From NCBI GenBank assembly GCA_038534295.1, contig JBCAXA010000001.1, positions 124,001-188,000 of the forward strand: a stretch of 64,000 bases of DNA, read 5' to 3'. The translations under genes were made by a program, and so were the position numbers. Shown here piece by piece: positions 36,105-45,228 of the stretch. The stretch is from JBCAXA01 sp038534295 (GTDB lineage: Bacteria; Pseudomonadota; Gammaproteobacteria; Steroidobacterales; Woeseiaceae). How positions within the stretch are numbered: position 1 is the stretch's first letter; every line of letters starts with the position of its first letter. The notes under the pieces were generated by a model, which had not been told where the DNA came from, made no database searches, and saw only the letters and a list, made by a program, of their open reading frames with translations.

Positions 36105-36129
36105 GGAGCTTACTCCCGACAAACTGCGG

Positions 36130-38358
36130 CTATGAAACACTGACGTCGTAGCAGATACGCGTGGCCGCGGGCGGCGTACCGGCAATGGTGTTGAATTCAA
36201 AAATTTCGATGACATAGTCACCCGCGGCGACGGAAAAACTAGCCGACTCGGAGTCCGGCACAACGGACTCAGAGACATCGAGCAAGACCCCATTCTGGTA
36301 CAGATAGACATCCGGGTCTGTAGCTTCTCCGACCGCGGGCGTGGCCGCTTTACTCACCACAATATTGTACGTGCGCGCTGCGGGCGCGCTGAGCCGCAAG
36401 AATCGAAACAAGCCGAGCTTGTTCCGGTCGCCATTCGGGTCGAATTGCCGCGTCAAACAAATGGTGGCGTTCGTGCCGATACCGATAGTCTCGTAAATGG
36501 GCAGAATGTCCGCGCTGCCGGCATTGTTGGTCTCGAAACTGCCGTAGATGTCCATCTGCGGCCCATCGATTGACTGCGCGGTGGCCAGAGCATCGATCAC
36601 GGCAGCGCTGCCAGGGTTGGCATCTTTTAGCGCTGTCAGGAACGAAAACACGCTCGTGAACGCCGGTGTAACGCGTTGCTCGCCGATTAAAACCTCATAG
36701 AGCGGCGCAAAGCCGAGGTTGATCGTATCAACGCCATCGGCGTCGGCGTCGTAAAGATCATAAAGAATCGACTGTATTGAAAACTCGTTATACCAACCGG
36801 GGTTGGTCGCCGTGTTCGATTCGACGTCAAACTGAAAACTCGTGCCCTGCCCGGCGCCGAATGAGTCGCGGTAGATCGAGTTGCCGATAATCATGCCGGC
36901 GACCGCGTTGCCCCACCCCTCGCCGAAGGCGAGCCGCATGTCGAGACGCTCAGCACCGGAATGCCGCCCACCGATACTGTCCGTGCGAGACAGCGCATCT
37001 TCAAAATAGTGGCCCCATTCGTGGGCGATTACCGAGCTGTCGAATTCTTCGGTATCGACGCCCGCGCAACCCAGCAGAAACATGCTATTGAGATCGGGCC
37101 GGTAGAAGGATGTGCCGATATCGCCGGTATCGATATTGCCACTCGTTGGACAGTTGTTGACGCTCCAGAACGCATCGAGCGTCGCAAACACCGCATTGGG
37201 TTCCACACTGAGCACGAGCTGGATTCCCTCGTACATGGTGTCGAGTACGGCAAACGGCGCAGATGCACGAGCAGCCGTATAAGATGCACCACCCCAACCC
37301 GTGCGGGCGACTAGATTACGCGTCGAGTCGGCGACACCGCTATCGGCGGCCGAACCGTCCAGCGCATAGATGGGTCTCGCAGCAAGCGGCTGAGCGGTGT
37401 TCGACGTGTTGTCGCGAACTTCCATGTCCCAAGACGGTGTGCCGCTGCGCTTCAGCTCTGCGCGCACCCGCACGAAGACGTTGCGTTGTGAGGGCACCTG
37501 CAACGCGTAGGCGCCTGCCCCATCGCTTACGGTCGTGGCAAGAACTTGTTGGGTCGTGACATCAATTCCCTCGACCGTTGCACCGCGAATGGGCCGCAAT
37601 GAAACGTTGTTGTAGTCGAGGCCGTTGCCTGCGCTTGCGCGCTCGACGAATTCGAATTGCAACCCGCCCGAAATGGTGACGTTGGCCGGAATCTGCTCAA
37701 TGACGTTGACATCGATGAGATCGGCCGCCGAGTCAACGCCGTCATCGTCGGTCACGACCAGCTCGAAGCGCAGCACGATGCCGCCACCGGCAGGCGGCGC
37801 CGTGAACGTTGCGATAGCCGCATTCGGATCCGAGAGCGTTACCGCAGGTCCTGCGACCTGTGTCCACGCGTACGCCGCAATCGTGCCGTCAGCGTCCATG
37901 CCGCTGCCTGAGAGCGTCACGAGCGTGCCTTCCTGCACCGTTTGATCAGCGCCAGCATTTGCTGTCGGCGCCTGATTGACAGCCACCGTTATAACGACGT
38001 CGTCGCTGCCGGTAGCACCGTCATCATCCGTCACGGTTAGTCGAAACCCGAGCGTCTCACTCGCGGCAACGTTGGGCGCCGTGAACGTTGTGCTTGCTTG
38101 ACCCGCATCGGCCAACGTGACGTTCGGGCCGGAGATCTGCGCCCACGCAAATGTTGCAACGCTGCCGTCCTGGTCAGATCCCGAGCCGGCCAGCGTCACC
38201 AGCGCCTGTGGATCGACGGACTGATCGGCGCCGGCACTGGCAACTGGCGCGCGGTTCGCGGGCGGGCCGTCGCTGCCGCCGCCTCCCCCGCAGGCTGCCA
38301 GTGCGGTCGTGACGGTAAGCAAACAGACGGCTCGGATGGATTGCCGACGCTTTCGCAT
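36130..38358 (-). CDS. lipoprotein metallopeptidase-like protein with two PKD-type domains
   Basis: This cell-surface or periplasmic lipoprotein has 742 residues (lipobox TALAAC, Cys23, then a glycine run). Two PKD/REJ-like domains (~36-128 and ~129-222) with GSGSDQDGSVATFAW and GSGMDADGTIAAYAW lead to a carboxypeptidase-regulatory-like segment (~228-310). The catalytic region has the zinc motif HEWGH (446-450) and a downstream FGEGWGN (Glu480) that could be the third ligand, as in gluzincins. A C-terminal PPC-like domain (~655-735, DVYLYQNGVLLDVSE) ends the protein. A secreted protease is likely; the substrate is unknown. Confidence 0.75.
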   Translation of the reverse strand: MRKRRQSIRAVCLLTVTTALAACGGGGGSDGPPANRAPVASAGADQSVDPQALVTLAGSGSDQDGSVATFAWAQISGPNVTLADAGQASTTFTAPNVAASETLGFRLTVTDDDGATGSDDVVITVAVNQAPTANAGADQTVQEGTLVTLSGSGMDADGTIAAYAWTQVAGPAVTLSDPNAAIATFTAPPAGGGIVLRFELVVTDDDGVDSAADLIDVNVIEQIPANVTISGGLQFEFVERASAGNGLDYNNVSLRPIRGATVEGIDVTTQQVLATTVSDGAGAYALQVPSQRNVFVRVRAELKRSGTPSWDMEVRDNTSNTAQPLAARPIYALDGSAADSGVADSTRNLVARTGWGGASYTAARASAPFAVLDTMYEGIQLVLSVEPNAVFATLDAFWSVNNCPTSGNIDTGDIGTSFYRPDLNSMFLLGCAGVDTEEFDSSVIAHEWGHYFEDALSRTDSIGGRHSGAERLDMRLAFGEGWGNAVAGMIIGNSIYRDSFGAGQGTSFQFDVESNTATNPGWYNEFSIQSILYDLYDADADGVDTINLGFAPLYEVLIGEQRVTPAFTSVFSFLTALKDANPGSAAVIDALATAQSIDGPQMDIYGSFETNNAGSADILPIYETIGIGTNATICLTRQFDPNGDRNKLGLFRFLRLSAPAARTYNIVVSKAATPAVGEATDPDVYLYQNGVLLDVSESVVPDSESASFSVAAGDYVIEIFEFNTIAGTPPAATRICYDVSVS

Positions 38359-38625
38359 TGTGTCTCCTTGCGCGGTACTGTGTCGTAGATCTGCGGTGCA
38401 ACAAGCCGGTCACAGTTGGTCGGCACACTACGCCGCGTCGACGGAGCGGGCCGGCCCCGGCCGCGTAGGTTATAGCCTATCGCTGCAGGCCATACCACGA
38501 CCAAAGCCACAACGACGCGGATCGCCGACAGGGCCGACCGCTCGGCCCGGGCTGTGACGGGATACCGGTCGGTTTTGTCGCACTTTGGCTACTATTGAGC
38601 GGCTAAGCTTAAGAGAGGCGCGACA
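38359..38625. other. divergent intergenic region before galE
   Basis: This spacer divides the minus-strand lipoprotein pair from galE. It contains a near-palindrome TAGGTTATAGCCTA at 38467-38480 and a GC-rich block. AGAGAGGC precedes the galE ATG by about seven bases. No confident promoter could be picked. Confidence 0.35.
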
Positions 38626-39630
38626 ATGAGCGAGAGGTCGATTCTGGTAACCGGTGGGGCTGGCTATATCGGCAGCCATGTCGTACGCCAGCTGGGCGAG
38701 CGCGACGAGACCATCGTCGTGCTGGACAATTTATCGACCGGATTCGCCGATGCCGTGATTGCCGGGCAGCTGATCACCGGCGACACCGGTGACGCAGACC
38801 TACTCGATGAGTTGTTCGCCAAATACCGCTTCGAAACGGTCATGCACTTCGCCGCCCATACGGTCGTGCCGGAGTCTGTCGCCGACCCGTTGAAGTATTA
38901 CCGCAACAACACCGCGAACAGCCGCACGCTGCTCGAGGCGTGTCAGAAGTACGGGACGAGCAACGTTGTGTTTTCGTCGACAGCGGCGGTCTACGGCGTC
39001 GTCGAAGACGAACGAGCCTCGGAAGACTCACCGACTAAGCCCATCAACCCGTATGGCAGCTCGAAGTTGATGACCGAACAAATGCTGCGCGATCTGGACA
39101 TTGCCGGCGGCCCAAAACACGTGATCTTGAGATACTTCAATGTGGCGGGCAGCGATCCGGAAGGCCGTATCGGCCAGAGCACGCCGAACGCCACGTTATT
39201 GACGAAAGTAGCTTGCGAAGTCGCGGTTGGTAGCCGACCACAGCTGAAGATTTTCGGTACCGACTATCCGACGCCGGACGGTACCGGTATCCGGGACTAC
39301 ATCCACGTCGAGGACCTGGCGAGCGCGCATATCGCAGCGCTTGATTACCTGCGTCACGGCGGTGACTCCGTAACACTGAACTGCGGATACGGCCACGGCT
39401 ACAGCGTCCGGGAAGTCATTGCGGCAGTCGAACGCGCGCACGGCGCGCCGCTAAACGTTGTTGAAACCGACCGTCGACCGGGCGATCCGCCCGAATTGGT
39501 TTCGGTTGCCGACAAAATCCGCCGCGTTCTCGGCTGGGAGCCGCAGTACGACGATTTGGACGCCATCGTCTCATCGGCATTGCGCTGGGAACGCCGCCTC
39601 GCCGAACGGAGCTGCAAAGCCGCGTCGTAG
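38626..39630 (+). CDS. galE: UDP-glucose 4-epimerase
   Basis: This extended short-chain dehydrogenase interconverts UDP-glucose and UDP-galactose, supplying sugar nucleotides for surface polysaccharide. The 334-residue protein has the NAD motif VTGGAGYIGSHV, catalytic Ser in VFSSTAAVYG, YGSSK holding the catalytic Tyr/Lys pair, RYFNVAGSDPEGRIGQ and RDYIHVEDLA. All are typical of GalE. It precedes the glrK operon by about 85 bases and may feed the exopolysaccharide system suggested elsewhere in the window. Confidence 0.93.
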   Translation: MSERSILVTGGAGYIGSHVVRQLGERDETIVVLDNLSTGFADAVIAGQLITGDTGDADLLDELFAKYRFETVMHFAAHTVVPESVADPLKYYRNNTANSRTLLEACQKYGTSNVVFSSTAAVYGVVEDERASEDSPTKPINPYGSSKLMTEQMLRDLDIAGGPKHVILRYFNVAGSDPEGRIGQSTPNATLLTKVACEVAVGSRPQLKIFGTDYPTPDGTGIRDYIHVEDLASAHIAALDYLRHGGDSVTLNCGYGHGYSVREVIAAVERAHGAPLNVVETDRRPGDPPELVSVADKIRRVLGWEPQYDDLDAIVSSALRWERRLAERSCKAAS

Positions 39631-39714
39631 CGGCACAGGCGGCCAACCACGGGTCGCCACTGCGCTGCGACGAATCGACGGCGGATCAACCGAGGCTTGC
39701 GCTAAACTGTCGTG

Positions 39715-41178
39715 ATGAGGCTGCCCCGCCCAAATTCCATGAACTCGCTCGTGCTGACCGGCTTTGCGCTGGTCACGTTGCCGCTGTTGTTCGCCATCGT
39801 TTGGGCACTTTGGCAAATCGACGGCTTCGCGCGCGCCAGTGAATCGTTGCTCGCACGCGGGACCGTCGTCGCCGCGCAAAGTCGCCAGCTCGAAGAAAAA
39901 ATCACCGACATGGAGCGCAATGCGCGTCAGTACCAGATTCTCGAGGACGCGCAAATCCTCGACTACATTCAGAGCGACAGCAACGAAATCACGGTACTGG
40001 TCGATTCGTTGAAGGTGACCTTAAACGATCCAGCTATCGATACGCTTGCCGAGGCCGTGCGACGCGACACTCGCCGTCTCGCCGAGGTGCTGATCAACGA
40101 CGCACCGTCGAGCGGTACGATCGACGCAACGATTGCCGCATTCGCCGACCTGTCGCTTGCGGCAACCGAACTCAGCGCGACCATCAACCGGTTTCTGGAA
40201 ACCGAATCGCGGGAGTTGCGTGACGACGCCGCTCGCGCGCAGCGGACGCTGAAATGGCAATCGCTGGCAATCGTGCCAGTCACGCTCGGCGTCGTGTTGA
40301 TATTCACGCTGCTGATCGGCAAACCCATCCGGGCGCTTGATCGTGCCATCAATCAACTTGGCGAAGGAGCCTTTTCGAAACCGATCGACGTGCGTGGCCC
40401 GTCCGATTTGACGGCGCTCGGCAAACAACTCGAATGGCTGCGCGTTCGGCTCTTGGAACTCGCGCAGGAAAAGAACCGTTTTCTGCGGCACATGTCGCAT
40501 GAGTTGAAGACGCCGCTCGCCAACATCCGCGAAGGCACCGATTTATTGCTTGACGGCACGGTTGGAAACCTTGATGGTCCAGCGCACGAAGTCACGACGA
40601 TCCTGCGCAACAACGGATTGAAGCTGCAACGGCTGATCGAGAATCTGCTGTCGTTTAGCGCGTGGCAAACCAAGAGCGAAACGCTCGCGCTGCAGGACTT
40701 CGAGTTTATGGCTGTCGTTCGACTGGTCGTCGCCGATCACCGGCTGCAGCTCAAGTCGCAACAAATTCGTCTGCACGCCGATATTGAAAAGACCACGATC
40801 AACGCTGACAAGGAAATGCTACGAACGGCCCTCGACAACTTGATGTCAAACGCGCTCAAATTCACACCGCTGCGGGGCAGCATTTTCATCCGTGCACAGA
40901 GCGCCAAAGACACGTTTGTTATCGAGGTTGCCGACACCGGCCCGGGCATACCGCGCGACGAGCAGGCCCGCGTGTTCGATCCGTTTTTCCAAGGTGCCAC
41001 GGAGCAGTCTGGACCCGTTGCAGGCACCGGTATCGGTCTTTCGGTGGTTGCCGAATGCGCCCGCGCCCACGGCGGCACGATTGAACTCGTCAACGGCGAG
41101 TTTCCGGGAGCGCATTTCCGCATCCATATCCCGCAGGAAAAGGCGGCGGTCAAGGAGCAGCTCGTTGCGGCCGGTTGA
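39715..41178 (+). CDS. glrK: sensor histidine kinase GlrK (QseE-like)
   Basis: This is an inner-membrane kinase of about 487 residues. A first membrane segment (LVLTGFALVTLPLLFAIVWAL), a periplasmic helical domain, a second segment (LAIVPVTLGVVLIFTLLIG), HAMP, the H-box FLRHMSHELKTPLANIREG with the phosphorylated His, and an ATPase domain (ADTGPGIPRDE, GTGIGLSVVAE). Its place directly before a QseG-like lipoprotein and a GlrR-like sigma-54 regulator identifies it as GlrK/QseE. In enterobacteria this system responds to envelope state. GTG at 39712 is an alternative start. Confidence 0.88.
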   Translation: MRLPRPNSMNSLVLTGFALVTLPLLFAIVWALWQIDGFARASESLLARGTVVAAQSRQLEEKITDMERNARQYQILEDAQILDYIQSDSNEITVLVDSLKVTLNDPAIDTLAEAVRRDTRRLAEVLINDAPSSGTIDATIAAFADLSLAATELSATINRFLETESRELRDDAARAQRTLKWQSLAIVPVTLGVVLIFTLLIGKPIRALDRAINQLGEGAFSKPIDVRGPSDLTALGKQLEWLRVRLLELAQEKNRFLRHMSHELKTPLANIREGTDLLLDGTVGNLDGPAHEVTTILRNNGLKLQRLIENLLSFSAWQTKSETLALQDFEFMAVVRLVVADHRLQLKSQQIRLHADIEKTTINADKEMLRTALDNLMSNALKFTPLRGSIFIRAQSAKDTFVIEVADTGPGIPRDEQARVFDPFFQGATEQSGPVAGTGIGLSVVAECARAHGGTIELVNGEFPGAHFRIHIPQEKAAVKEQLVAAG

Positions 41179-41788
41179 CTGTCACAAAGCCTGCATCGCC
41201 CTGCTAGCGGCGCTTGCGGTCGGCGGATGCTCGCTGCCAACCAGCTGGGGAGCGGGTCGCAATATCGCGACAACTGAGACCCAGATCGTTGAAGAGACGG
41301 AGGTATCGAACTACCTTCAGACGATGTATGCGCTGGCCACGGCCGATGCCGAGGGTCAACGACGGACTTTTGCCGACCTGGAGCGGAAATCCGCACGGTC
41401 ACCGACGACTACGAACAGGCTAGCGCTGGCGCTGGCGCGGATTACCCCGGGGCACCCGGCAACCGACGTCAGCACTGGTCGCGCCGAACTGGAACGGCTG
41501 CTCGCCGACCCGGCCCTGCTGGTGGAATCAGAACGCCAGCTGGTCGTTGTAATGCTGGCGGAACTCGATCAGCAGCAACGAATTGCCGGCGCGAGCGTCG
41601 AACGATTGAACGATGCGTTGGTACAGGCCAACGCGGACCGTGACCGCCTCGCCAGAGAGCTCGAGGCGTCGCGTTCGCGAGCCGCCGAGTTACAGCGCGA
41701 ACTTCGGGAAGCCGAGGAGAAATTGGATGCCATCACCCGTATCGAGCGGTCTATTCGCGAACGCACCGATGATGAACCGCCGCGCTAA
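41165..41788 (+). CDS. qseG: QseG-like outer membrane lipoprotein
   Basis: In enterobacteria QseG sits in the outer membrane and activates the paired kinase. This 207-residue protein starts at TTG 41165, preceded by AAGGAG at the right distance, and overlaps glrK by 14 bases. No ATG exists in the leader. It has a lipoprotein signal with lipobox LAVGGC (Cys22), followed by a helical domain and a long coiled coil (about residues 130-200, RLARELEASRSRAAELQRELREAEEKL region). Sequence similarity to QseG is low; the call rests on operon place, lipobox and helical make-up. Confidence 0.7.
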   Translation: MRPVDCHKACIALLAALAVGGCSLPTSWGAGRNIATTETQIVEETEVSNYLQTMYALATADAEGQRRTFADLERKSARSPTTTNRLALALARITPGHPATDVSTGRAELERLLADPALLVESERQLVVVMLAELDQQQRIAGASVERLNDALVQANADRDRLARELEASRSRAAELQRELREAEEKLDAITRIERSIRERTDDEPPR

Positions 41789-43121
41789 GCAGGCCGGTAA
41801 GGTTCTGCTGGTCGACGATGACGCGAGTCTGCTACGTCTTCTGAGTATTCGCCTCAGTTCGGAAGGCTATGACGTCGAGGCCGTTGAAAGCGGCCAGGAA
41901 GCCCTGCTGTGCGTCAATCGATTCCGCCCAGACGTCGTGCTCACCGACCTTCGCATGGCGAAGATGGACGGCATCCAGCTACTGCACGAACTGCAGCAAC
42001 GCTCGCCCGGTTTGCGGGTCATCATCATGACGGCACACGGCACCATTCCCGATGCCGTCAAGGCTACCCAGGGAGGAGCCTTCGGCTTCATCACCAAACC
42101 GATCGACAAGGAAGAGCTGTTCGACCTTGTGCAGCGCGCTGCCGAGGTGTCGGGCTCGACCGATATCGATGAAGACTGGTCGTCGGACATCATCACGCGC
42201 AACCATGTGATGCGCGAGCGCCTATCGCAGGCACGCATGGTGGCCGAAACCAACGCGCGCGTATTGATCACCGGCGAGTCGGGCACCGGCAAAGAATTGC
42301 TGGCACGCGCCATTCACAAGGCCAGCCCTCGGCGCAGCGGCGCGTTCGTTGCGATCAACTGCTCAGCCATGGCCGAGAATCTGCTCGAGTCAGAACTGTT
42401 CGGCCACGAGAAAGGCGCCTTTACCGGCGCGACCCGGGCTCATCGCGGCTTGTTCCAGGCCGCCGAAGGCGGCACGTTGCTGCTCGACGAGATTGGCGAC
42501 ATGCCGATGCGCCTGCAGGTCAAACTGCTGCGTGTATTGCAGGAAAATCAGGTTCGCCCGGTTGGCAGCACCGATGCGATCAGCGTCGACGTGCGGGTTA
42601 TCTCAGCGACGCACCGAGACCTTCGCGAGCTGATGAGCAAGGGCCTCTTTCGCGAGGATCTCTATTATCGCCTGAACGTCGTCAATATCCATGTGCCGAC
42701 GCTCGATGAGCGCCGCGAAGACATTCCGCTGTTGGTCGCCCATTTCCTGAAGTCGATCGCGCAGGAAGCGGAGACCGAACGCAAAGTGTATTCGCCGGAA
42801 GCCGTCGAGCTTCTGGTAAGCGCCGAATGGCCAGGCAACATTCGCCAGCTGTACAACGTGGTTCGGCAAAACGTTGCGTTGTCGCGCTCACCGGTCATCA
42901 GCGCCGAGCTCGTGCGCAACGCGCTTGGCGAGCACACCGGCAAGCTGCCGTCGTTCTCCGACGCCCGCGATGAGTTCACCCGCAATTACCTGTCGCAGAT
43001 TTTGCAGATCACGGCTGGCAACGTCAGCCAGGCAGCGCGTCTTGCGAAACGCAATCGCACCGATTTCTACAAGCTGCTAGCCAGGCACGACCTCAACGCC
43101 GACGCGTTCAAGCCTCGGTAG
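41769..43121 (+). CDS. glrR: sigma-54-dependent response regulator GlrR (QseF-like)
   Basis: This 450-residue protein has a receiver domain (VLLVDDD; phosphorylated Asp in VVLTDLRMAKMDG; ITKPID), an AAA+ domain with Walker A GESGTGKE, the sigma-54 contact loop GAFTGA, and LLDEIGDMPMRLQVKLLRVLQ. It ends with a Fis-type helix-turn-helix (GNVSQAARLAKRNRTDFYKLLARH), whose NRTDFYKLL form is typical of GlrR. Two adjacent ATG codons overlap the qseG-like end by up to 20 bases. In E. coli GlrR drives glmY and rpoE; targets here are unknown. Confidence 0.92.
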   Translation: MMNRRAKQAGKVLLVDDDASLLRLLSIRLSSEGYDVEAVESGQEALLCVNRFRPDVVLTDLRMAKMDGIQLLHELQQRSPGLRVIIMTAHGTIPDAVKATQGGAFGFITKPIDKEELFDLVQRAAEVSGSTDIDEDWSSDIITRNHVMRERLSQARMVAETNARVLITGESGTGKELLARAIHKASPRRSGAFVAINCSAMAENLLESELFGHEKGAFTGATRAHRGLFQAAEGGTLLLDEIGDMPMRLQVKLLRVLQENQVRPVGSTDAISVDVRVISATHRDLRELMSKGLFREDLYYRLNVVNIHVPTLDERREDIPLLVAHFLKSIAQEAETERKVYSPEAVELLVSAEWPGNIRQLYNVVRQNVALSRSPVISAELVRNALGEHTGKLPSFSDARDEFTRNYLSQILQITAGNVSQAARLAKRNRTDFYKLLARHDLNADAFKPR

Positions 43122-43147
43122 ACATAGTGCGCGTTTCCGTCACCAGG

Positions 43148-43624
43148 CTAGGCGAGATCCCGTTGGCGAATGCGTCGACTGTACGCTAGCCCGCGCTGAA
43201 AGTACGCGCACGGGCACGGTTCGGCACCGCGTGACTCCGGCCAGTATCGCCATCCAACAATTTTTGGCGGCGAATAGATTCGCGTTATCTCCGTTGGTTT
43301 GATCTTTCGTGAAAAGATCACCTGCAACCCGAACGGAGCCTCGTGTTGGCGAATAATCGCTACAGCCTGCGAGGCCGTTGCATCGAGATGAATCCCGTCA
43401 AAGCGACCGACTTTGACGAGTTCCGAGTCTGGCACCCGAAATTGCACGGCGAGCATGGGCACGTTGCGATGACGCCTAAGCTCTCGCAGCCATTGGTGAG
43501 TGAGCAAATGGTCTTCGAGAACAGGCATCGCAAACACGACGCGCCACGGTTTGAGGCCGCGCAGCCCGCATCGACGAATCGCCGCTACATTCCTCGCGTC
43601 CGCGAGGTGAACGAACTGCGCCAT
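43148..43624 (-). CDS. small ADP-ribosyltransferase-fold-like protein
   Basis: This protein of 158 residues is unrecognised at family level. The opening MAQFVHLADARNVAAIRRCGLR has the shape xxHLTDxxNLxxIlxxGL that begins KptA/Tpt1- and DarT-like ADP-ribosyltransferase folds. A central VPMLAVQFRVPDSELVKVGRFDG and HLDATASQA follow. The C-terminus (IVGWRYWPESRGAEPCPCAYFQRG) is rich in aromatic residues and has a CxC. A catalytic Glu is not clear. It lies eleven bases after prsR on the same strand, so it is probably coexpressed with that regulator. The fold call is tentative. Confidence 0.5.
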   Translation of the reverse strand: MAQFVHLADARNVAAIRRCGLRGLKPWRVVFAMPVLEDHLLTHQWLRELRRHRNVPMLAVQFRVPDSELVKVGRFDGIHLDATASQAVAIIRQHEAPFGLQVIFSRKIKPTEITRIYSPPKIVGWRYWPESRGAEPCPCAYFQRGLAYSRRIRQRDLA

Positions 43625-43635
43625 TGTCTCGCGCC

Positions 43636-45024
43636 CTACCCTCCCGCTTTGGAGCGTCGGGAAAAGCCCTCGGCTGAGAGCCCGTATTTGTCCATCAAGT
43701 CGTAGAGCGTCGGGCGTGTGATGCCGAGCAAGGCAGCACTGCGCGACATGTTGCCGTAGGTCTTGGTTAGCGCCAGCCGGATTGCGCGGGTTTCGGCGCG
43801 CTGGCGTACCTCGCGCAGATTAAGCGACTCGGGTTCGGTGCTTTGGCCGGTTAAGCCAAGATCGTCGGCGGTGACCTGCTTGCCGTCCGCCATGATCACG
43901 GCGCCTTTGATCTTGTTCTCCAGCTCACGCACGTTGCCGGGCCACTGGTGCGCTTGAATGGCGTCCTGCGCCGACTGTGAGAAGCCCATCAGCGGTTTCT
44001 TCATGCTCTTGCAGTATTTCTCGAGCAGCGTGCGCGCCAGAATCAGCCGTCCGCCTTCGCGCTCACGCAGCGGCGGAATGTTGATCGTGATCTCACTGAT
44101 TCGGTAATACAGGTCCTCGCGAAAACCGCCTTCGGCAATCATTTTCTCGAGGTTTTGGTTGGTTGCGCAGACCACTCGAACGTCGACCGGAATCTCCTTC
44201 CGCCCGCCAACGCGTTCGACGACGCGCTCTTGCAAAAATCGCAGCAGCTTCGCCTGCAAAGCCAGCGGCATATCGCCGATTTCATCGAGGAACAGGGTGC
44301 CTTTGTCAGCGAGCTCGACCTTGCCCTCGGTGGTTTTAGTGGCACCCGTAAATGCGCCTTTTTCGAAACCGAAGAGCTCAGACTCGAGCAGGTTTTCCGG
44401 AATGGCCGCACAGTTGATTGCGATGAACTGGTGTTCGTCGCGCGGACTCAAATTGTGCAGCGCGCGCGCAAGCAGCTCCTTGCCGGTACCCGATTCGCCG
44501 AGTAGCAAGGTCGTCACGTCGGTTGGCGCGACCTTTTCGATCATGCGGCAGACCTGCAGCATGCTCTCGCTGGCCGCGACGATACCGTCGAGCGGTGAAT
44601 GGCCGGCATTGGCCAATAGGCGTTGATTCTCTCGCTCGAGTTCGGCGATCTGAAACGCGCGGAACACGATGAGTTGCAGCGTGTCGGTGTCAATTGGCTT
44701 CTGGTAGAAATCGTAGGCGCCAAGCCCAACCGATTTGACCGCGTTGTCCTGATCGCCGTGGCCGGTAATGACGATGACCTTGGTCCCGGGCGCGAGCCGC
44801 AGAATTTCCTCGAGACACGCCAGACCCTCGCGCGTCCCTTCCGGGTCAGGCGGCAGGCCGAGGTCTTGAAGTATCACAGCCGGCTCGTGACGCCGCAGTT
44901 CGTCGATCGCCGATTGCCGATTGTCGGCGATCAGCACATCAAGATCATCGAAACACCATTTGAGCTGGCTTTGCAGGCCCGCGTCGTCTTCTACGATCAG
45001 CAGCTTGCGCTTGTCGTTCGCCAA
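43636..45024 (-). CDS. prsR: PEP-CTERM-box response regulator PrsR (sigma-54 dependent)
   Basis: This 462-residue transcription factor controls genes of the PEP-CTERM/exosortase system. The receiver domain has LLIVEDDAGLQSQLKWCFDD, the modified LGLPPDPEGTREGLACLEEIL region, and YDFYQKPIDTDTLQLIVFRAFQIAELEREN. These are specific to PrsR rather than NtrC. The AAA+ domain shows GESGTGKE and GAFTGATKTTEGK. The C-terminal Fis domain holds GNMSRSAALLGITRPTLYDLMDKYGL. It usually pairs with kinase PrsK, which is absent here. It diverges from bfd. Confidence 0.92.
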   Translation of the reverse strand: MANDKRKLLIVEDDAGLQSQLKWCFDDLDVLIADNRQSAIDELRRHEPAVILQDLGLPPDPEGTREGLACLEEILRLAPGTKVIVITGHGDQDNAVKSVGLGAYDFYQKPIDTDTLQLIVFRAFQIAELERENQRLLANAGHSPLDGIVAASESMLQVCRMIEKVAPTDVTTLLLGESGTGKELLARALHNLSPRDEHQFIAINCAAIPENLLESELFGFEKGAFTGATKTTEGKVELADKGTLFLDEIGDMPLALQAKLLRFLQERVVERVGGRKEIPVDVRVVCATNQNLEKMIAEGGFREDLYYRISEITINIPPLREREGGRLILARTLLEKYCKSMKKPLMGFSQSAQDAIQAHQWPGNVRELENKIKGAVIMADGKQVTADDLGLTGQSTEPESLNLREVRQRAETRAIRLALTKTYGNMSRSAALLGITRPTLYDLMDKYGLSAEGFSRRSKAGG

Positions 45025-45174
45025 TGTGGTCTTCTCCCCAACCTATCGTTGTTTTGCACCGGTTATGTTGCCAGTGAGGCGGAGGGTTTGGGAGTGAGTT
45101 GATCACAATCAGGTTCGGGGTATCTGCACCCCTTGAGCCCCAAAGCACGTCTATCCGGGCATAACGTACTGGTA

Positions 45175-45204
45175 TTGACAATCGTTCGCATTTGCATTTA
45201 GACT
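45175..45204 (+). promoter_or_regulatory. bfd promoter with Fur-box-like sequence
   Basis: A -35 TTGACA (45175-45180), 18-base spacer and -10 TAGACT (45199-45204) precede the bfd start by ~25 bases. GACAATCGTTCGCATTTGC (45177-45195) overlaps the spacer and matches 11 of 19 positions of the classical Fur box. bfd is a known Fur target in other bacteria. AAGAGGA provides the ribosome site. Confidence 0.55.
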
Positions 45205-45228
45205 ACTCGGAGCGTAAGAGGAATCCCG

